Part shown: one piece after another, positions 59,918 to 64,000 of the stretch | Numbering within the stretch: the first letter of the stretch is position 1 | Layout: each line of letters begins with the position of its first letter | From: Nodosilinea sp. FACHB-131 | Lineage (GTDB): Bacteria; Cyanobacteriota; Cyanobacteriia; Phormidesmidales; Phormidesmidaceae | Assembly (NCBI RefSeq): GCF_014695395.1 | Contig: NZ_JACJOF010000017.1 | Location: 1 to 64,000, forward strand | DNA length: 64,000 nt | Reading direction: 5' to 3' | Position numbers and translations under genes: made by a program | Notes under the pieces: model-generated | Database searches by the model: none | What the model was told of the DNA's origin: nothing | The model's input: only the letters and a program-made list of their open reading frames with translations

Positions 59918-62089
59918 CTAGCGCTCGGGTAGGTAGGCCATAGGGTTAACGGCACCGTTGCTAGGCAAGTGCACCTCAAAGTGAAGGTGGGGGCCAGTGC
60001 TGTAGCCTGTGCTACCCATCTCAGCGATCTGCTGCCCTTGGCTCACTTGCTGACCCTCACGCACCAGCAAACGGCTGTTGTGGGCGTAGCGGGTCAAACT
60101 GCCGTCAGAGTGACGGATATCCACCAGATTGCCATAGCCGCCGGAATTCCAACCCGATCGCGCGACAACTCCTGGCGCTGCCGCCACAATCGGAGTCCCG
60201 ACGGGACCAGCGATGTCGACACCGCGGTGCATGCGGCCCCAACGCCAGCCGTAGCCAGAAGTGAGGGTGCCACGGGTAGGCCAAATGTAGCCGTTGGAAA
60301 GACGAGGCGCCTCGGGTAAAAACTCGTTGGCACCTGGCATCATCGGCATGCTGGGAGATACAGTTTGCCCGACTGGCATGCTCGGTGAAACCCGATAAGC
60401 ATCAGCACTTAGGGGAGCAGCCGCTAGCAACTGACTAGGGGGAGCAGCATCGACCTGCTCAGGCTCATCAACCACAGCCTCATCTGCTGGGCCCAAGGCT
60501 GCGATCGGCTGAACCTGATCTTTGGCGGCATCGGTAACTGTCCAATCAGAATCAGCAGCAGGCGATGCAAGGGTTTGGGCACCCTCCCTAGCGGCTAGAG
60601 CTGTCGCGTTGGCAGGTTCAGGTCCACCTACTGCGGTGGAAGCCACAGCCGCCGGCTCAGGGCTGTGATACTCCAAAGCCGCAGCTGTAGATGTATTGGT
60701 AGCACGGCTGCGCTCAAGCTCTTCGCGAGCCTCGCGAATTCGCGCATTGAGTTCATTGCGATCAACTTGACTGCTATTGGACTCACGGATGCGGGCTAAG
60801 TGATCGCGAATAGCCTGCTCACGGGTTCTAGGAGCAGCTGCTAAATCGCTGGAAGGTGAGCTAACCGCTGCTTCCGTCGCGGAGGCTAGGGGAATGCTCA
60901 GGCTATCGCCGACTGATAGCGCTTCAGGCTGGTTAACAACGTTGTTGTGGCTGAGCAGCTCGTCTAGGGTGATGCCGTTGCGAGAGGCAATTGACCACAG
61001 AGTGTCGCCCGGCTTAACCTGGTAGGACCGTACGGTACCAACCTCAGCGGTTGAAGTGGTCGGCGCTGTTCTTGGGGGCAGTGCCGCTACGGTGAGATCT
61101 TTCTTGACCTCTCGGGCCGAAGTGCTGGCAATTTCTGCAGGAGCTGGCGTGCTGGTAGCTGCAGCAGGCTGTAGCGATTGGGCGGCAGCAACAGGACGCT
61201 CGCCTTCTCCCTGGTGGAGCGGCAAGCTAGCAAAGGACTCAACTGGCTCAGCCGTTGCACTGGCTTCTTGCCTGGTTGCCTCGTCCACCTTAGCTATTGG
61301 CTCGATGGCGACTGGCTGAACGTCAGCGATTGGCTCTGCTGCGGATTCCTGGATCGCCTCTTGCTCGAGAGTGGGAAGCGCAGCTAGGGGAAGCGAGTTA
61401 GACGTGCTGTCTTCAGCGCTAGTTTCGAGCTCTTCTTCAGACAGCTTGTCTAAGTTAGCCGCAGCGAGCTCTTCTTCGGACAGCTCATCTTCAGTCTTGA
61501 GAGCCAGAGCATCCTCTAGCTGCCAAGCTTTCTCCAGCTCACCTACTGTGGGTATATCGCTGGCAGGTAATAGGCTGCTAGCAGTCGCTAAATCACCACC
61601 CACGCCTCCAGTAGCACTGGCTTTGAGCGCCAAACGAGAGACGTCAGCGCTAGCCGTCAAACTGGCCATTCCTACGGCAGGAACGCGAATGACCTGCCCA
61701 ACCCGTAGTACATCGTTACCAGCAATGCCGTTGGCCACCTTGATGGCCTTAACATCGGCCTCATGCTGGGCAGCAATTTGCCAAAGGCTTTCCCCTGCTT
61801 CAACGGTGTGGTAAGACGAGGCCGAGATTGTCTCGGCAGGCACCAACTTGAGCGTCTCGGGTTGACCCCGATTGGCCGCAGGTAAAACCGTCAGGTTTGT
61901 GCCGTCGGCAGCTAGAGCCAATTCTGGCTCAGTGAAGAACGGAGCAGAAGCTCCGAAAGATAGGGCTATGCCCAGCATGGCTGCCGAGGTTTGCACTCGA
62001 CGATAACCTCCTGAAGACTCAGATTGAGCGCTGCTCAAACTAGAGGGCAGGCAATCAGCTTCAGACTCTTGGGGAACTACGCGTTTCAA
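59918..62089 (-). CDS. LysM/M23 peptidoglycan metallopeptidase (NlpD-like)
   Basis: A 723-residue envelope protein. LysM repeat 1 (YHTVEAGESLWQIAAQHEADVKAIKVANGI) is at about 93-137 and LysM 2 (YQVKPGDTLWSIASRNGITLDELLSHNN) at about 357-400. Between and after them are long Ala/Ser/Glu linkers. The C-terminal M23 domain (from about 612) shows GYGWRWGRMHRGVDIAG (zinc His, Asp) and STGPHLHFEVHLP (H-x-H). It binds and trims or activates trimming of peptidoglycan, with division-related relatives. TTG is the start, supported by AGGAGG 8 bases ahead. The upstream leader is unusually long. Confidence 0.9.
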   Translation of the reverse strand: MKRVVPQESEADCLPSSLSSAQSESSGGYRRVQTSAAMLGIALSFGASAPFFTEPELALAADGTNLTVLPAANRGQPETLKLVPAETISASSYHTVEAGESLWQIAAQHEADVKAIKVANGIAGNDVLRVGQVIRVPAVGMASLTASADVSRLALKASATGGVGGDLATASSLLPASDIPTVGELEKAWQLEDALALKTEDELSEEELAAANLDKLSEEELETSAEDSTSNSLPLAALPTLEQEAIQESAAEPIADVQPVAIEPIAKVDEATRQEASATAEPVESFASLPLHQGEGERPVAAAQSLQPAAATSTPAPAEIASTSAREVKKDLTVAALPPRTAPTTSTAEVGTVRSYQVKPGDTLWSIASRNGITLDELLSHNNVVNQPEALSVGDSLSIPLASATEAAVSSPSSDLAAAPRTREQAIRDHLARIRESNSSQVDRNELNARIREAREELERSRATNTSTAAALEYHSPEPAAVASTAVGGPEPANATALAAREGAQTLASPAADSDWTVTDAAKDQVQPIAALGPADEAVVDEPEQVDAAPPSQLLAAAPLSADAYRVSPSMPVGQTVSPSMPMMPGANEFLPEAPRLSNGYIWPTRGTLTSGYGWRWGRMHRGVDIAGPVGTPIVAAAPGVVARSGWNSGGYGNLVDIRHSDGSLTRYAHNSRLLVREGQQVSQGQQIAEMGSTGYSTGPHLHFEVHLPSNGAVNPMAYLPER

Positions 62090-62887
62090 GGAACGACCTC
62101 CTGTAAACCAGCGCTTAACAACCTATGAAAGCCTCACTATCCATCTGATGGAGGCACTGCCAGTCGGCAGAAACTCTATCGTTAGGGGAGCAACAAGGCA
62201 AGGTGTTAGCAGAAGAACAACAACGGATCGACAGATTAACGCCTCGGCTAGGTAACATTACCCTGCTTTCGGCAACCTAGGCAAGTTTACATGACTTAAC
62301 ACGAAAATCAATACCCAGGGGTTCTCTGTCATTTCCCTGAACACTAGGCTCGTGACCGGGAACTTGATGAGCACAACATAAACGTTTAACCCCAAAAAAA
62401 AGTATTTGGCAAGCGTATTGTTTGGGCTTGACCGAGCCGACTAACTGTAGCGTCTGCCTGGTTTCTAGGGGCATAAACTACTGTGGCTAAAACCTCAAAC
62501 CTTTACCCACTGGGCTGATCACCTACAGAGCAAAACATACAATTAGACCTCTATAACCAATGGCAGATGTCGAGCCAGAAACCATCAAAGTAGGTTATAT
62601 GAATTTCTTATCTCGACTACCTCAATTTTGTATCCTCGGAAACCGCTTATTTTTATGGCTGGCTTTTTAACGCAATTTTGCTCTGAAAAACGCCTGCATC
62701 AGGGGTTTCACCCCTTTATGCCTACGGAGTGGAGGCACTAAAGACTCGATAACTCAGCTCAGTGATGCTATAGACATGACATTACTCGATAGCTATCAAC
62801 CATTGACCATTCCTGCCCTCGGCCCTCGATGTGTCCTTTAGCGAATATCAAATTCTGGTTAGCTAGGGCAGACCCTAGCGCTCGAGA
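62090..62887. other. Long intergenic region / leader upstream of the LysM/M23 gene
   Basis: Nearly 800 bases between the M23 start and the trmL stop, both genes read leftwards. The part next to the M23 gene can form stems such as CTAGGT/ACCTAG (62246-62280) and CAGGG/CCCTG (near 62318-62340). A run of eight A at 62394-62401 marks an A/T-rich spot. A hairpin GGGGTTTCACCCC lies near 62702-62714. No coding region is convincing; a structured 5' leader is possible. Confidence 0.4.
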
Positions 62888-63391
62888 CTAAGCTAGGTCT
62901 TCGTTACTGGCAATGGCTGGTGTGTGGCGTGGGTGAAAGAGGTGAAGCTGGCGCAGGGTCTCATAAAGGGCTATGGCGGCGCTTACGGAGAGGTTGAGAC
63001 TGCGCACAACGGTACGATCCATAGGAATGTAGGCAGTTTCGTCACAGGTAGCCAGGACTGTCTTCGGAAGTCCTTCGGTTTCGCTACCAAATAGGAGCCA
63101 GTCATCGGGGCGATAGGTCAACTCCGTATAACTACATCGCCCAGAGGTACTAAAGCCAATGGTTCGCCCTCCCTGCTGGCGCTGCTGAACAGAGAAAGCA
63201 TCCCAGTCGGTGTGCAGGGTGAGGTTGACTTGGGGCCAGTAGTCGAGCCCGGCTCGTTTGAGGGCGCGATCGCTGAGGTCAAACCCGAGGGGGCCAACGA
63301 GGTGTAGGGGAGTGGTCGTAGCGGCGCAGGTGCGGGCGATATTCCCTGTGTTTGGAGGAATCTGGGGCGTGACTAAAACAATGGTTGGCAT
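62888..63391 (-). CDS. trmL: tRNA (cytidine/uridine-34-2'-O)-methyltransferase TrmL-like (SPOUT)
   Basis: A 167-residue SPOUT methyltransferase: NTGNIARTCAATTTPLHLVGPLGFDLSDRALKRAGLDYW, then WLLFGSETEGLP and the knot-forming end VRSLNLSVSAAIALYETLRQL. This short, single-domain form matches TrmL, which methylates the wobble 2'-OH in tRNA-Leu. The ATG at 63391 is chosen over an in-frame TTG five codons upstream. Single gene. Confidence 0.92.
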   Translation of the reverse strand: MPTIVLVTPQIPPNTGNIARTCAATTTPLHLVGPLGFDLSDRALKRAGLDYWPQVNLTLHTDWDAFSVQQRQQGGRTIGFSTSGRCSYTELTYRPDDWLLFGSETEGLPKTVLATCDETAYIPMDRTVVRSLNLSVSAAIALYETLRQLHLFHPRHTPAIASNEDLA

Positions 63392-63594
63392 AGATAGGAG
63401 AACCAAAATACGGGAGAGAGCCGCGAGTAAGAGATGAATTTAGGACAGCGGTGGAAATGTCCAGGGGATATAGATTTTATTAATACTTCCCTCAGTAGTT
63501 TTACTCTGTTCGCAAACTGAGCGAAAAAGCGGGGATCGGGTTCCACTGAAGAAAGTTTTCCTTATTGTGCCTATAAGTAAATTTTTACTTAGGC

Positions 63595-63610
63595 GGCCGC
63601 GATCGCGGCC
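63595..63610. repeat. 16-bp palindrome with HIP1 core
   Basis: GGCCGCGATCGCGGCC is a perfect palindrome built on GCGATCGC, flanked by CTTAGG and CCTAAG arms that extend the pairing. It lies just past the stop of gshA and may act as its 3' hairpin. Confidence 0.55.
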
Positions 63611-63630
63611 CTAACCCTAAGAAACTTCCC

Positions 63631-64000
63631 CTAGGCGGCACAGGGTTCGCACAGATCGCGAGCCAACATCCCCTCACTGGCTGCTACCTCAGCGATCGCA
63701 TTTTGTATCACCTGCTGCACTGACTGCCCTGCTTCGTGCTGCTGCAGCCACCGCTGGGCCTCGTTACCTTCCCGCAGAATTTTCTTCACCGGGCTGAGGA
63801 AGCAGCTAAGCCCGTTGGTCTTGGCAATCGGCCACACCTCATCATAGAGTTGCTGGATCCAGTCACGGGCCAAAATTGGGCGGCCGTCTTGCCAGTGGCG
63901 CAGTTCGGCCTCCAGGCTCTGGCTGGCGGCGGCCATCTCGTTGGCATCGGTGAGGGCAACCAGGTCATCGTTGCGGCTGGCGACCGGCAGCTCACTCAGG
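63631..64000 (-). CDS. gshA: Glutamate-cysteine ligase, C-terminal part (cut by window edge)
   Basis: The reading frame is open to the right edge. Its last 122 residues read SRNDDLVALTDANEMAAASQSLEAELRHW, then LARDWIQQLYDEVWPIAKTNGLSCFLSPVKKILREGNEAQRWLQQH, ending ARDLCEPCAA. This is the C-terminus of the cyanobacterial/plant-type-distinct glutamate-cysteine ligase that starts glutathione synthesis. The catalytic part and start are outside the window. Confidence 0.82.
   Translation of the reverse strand, partial: LSELPVASRNDDLVALTDANEMAAASQSLEAELRHWQDGRPILARDWIQQLYDEVWPIAKTNGLSCFLSPVKKILREGNEAQRWLQQHEAGQSVQQVIQNAIAEVAASEGMLARDLCEPCAA

Noticed and set aside
62277-62474. A 65-codon leftward frame in the M23 leader
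   Set aside because: No ribosome site and no recognisable sequence; it lies in a region with inverted repeats.
62090-62500. c-di-AMP (ydaO-type) riboswitch upstream of the LysM/M23 gene
   Set aside because: The expected words GGGGGAnCCA, GGGGUGAAUC and CCGAAUCCGnCAGCUAACC were not found; only weak similarity (CTGCTAAC) exists.

Overview
The window is chromosomal DNA from a cyanobacterium, most like a filamentous, non-heterocystous one (Leptolyngbya/Nodosilinea-type is my guess from gene style; the genus cannot be proved here). Evidence: the octamer GCGATCGC (HIP1) and close variants occur throughout. A groES-groEL operon sits under a perfect CIRCE operator. There is a cyanoexosortase B locus, a complete cynA-B-D-S cyanate operon in the classic cyanobacterial order, a FurC/PerR-like Fur protein, the cyanobacterial type of glutamate-cysteine ligase, and many short conserved proteins typical of the phylum. 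There is no rRNA, CRISPR array or prophage. One tRNA (Met, CAT) is present.

Layout. 0-2.4 kb: the tail of an IS1-type transposase, an orphan 133-residue protein, and an actin-like ParM protein followed by a ParR-like ribbon-helix-helix protein, with a perfect 14-bp inverted repeat between them. 2.9-5.3 kb: groES-groEL with CIRCE and a strong terminator. 5.4-8.9 kb: a small conserved protein, a DegT/DnrJ aminotransferase, cyanoexosortase B and its partner. 9-11.3 kb: a Zn-ribbon protein, a divergent sigma-70-like factor coupled to a 101-residue ORF, an NfeD-like OB protein and a candidate 40-residue ORF. 11.4-18.8 kb: cell-envelope genes (SpoIID, GT39, a DUF975-like membrane protein, an ABC ATPase, an LpxB-like protein). 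19.5-29.5 kb: a dehydrogenase, a Fur regulator, a decayed cation/proton antiporter tail with a single-base frameshift, a glycine-zipper protein, two histidine kinases, a cupin, HtpX and Uma2.

29.6-34.3 kb: the cyanate operon with a DUF1348 gene at its end; the binding protein has an unusual Cys/His-containing N-terminal extension ahead of its Tat lipoprotein signal. 34.5-36.9 kb: a divergent response regulator/PAS kinase pair. 37-41.9 kb: a GH10-like lipid- or wall-associated hydrolase, a DUF7662-type HTH protein, a TIGR03643/CxxC small-gene pair and a membrane-anchored protein. 41.9-44.8 kb: a GpgS-like glycosyltransferase with a GH57 protein, possibly compatible-solute (glucosylglycerate) metabolism. 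45.0-45.8 kb: a PIN-domain toxin-antitoxin-like pair with a TTG/TGA overlap. 45.8-54.7 kb: a nuclease-fold protein, MscS channel, RmlD-like reductase, GH24 lysozyme, and an RND efflux pair. 54.8-64 kb: DHH phosphoesterase, HNH nuclease, alanine racemase, a peroxiredoxin-like protein without catalytic cysteine beside a true 2-Cys peroxiredoxin with a 17-nt palindrome upstream, tRNA-Met, a LysM/M23 envelope peptidase, TrmL and the C-terminal part of GshA.

The genes are mostly single-gene or two-gene units on both strands. The clear operons are groES-groEL, the exosortase pair, cynABDS, the antitoxin-like/PIN pair, GH57-GpgS and the RND pair. The most interesting loci are the ParM/ParR module, the sigma-coupled small ORF, the extended CynA, the PIN module and the cysteine-less peroxiredoxin. 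Several families of short dispersed repeats occupy the intergenic regions. Starts were adjusted by hand where a Shine-Dalgarno match or family length argued for it; all function calls come from reading motifs, without database searches.
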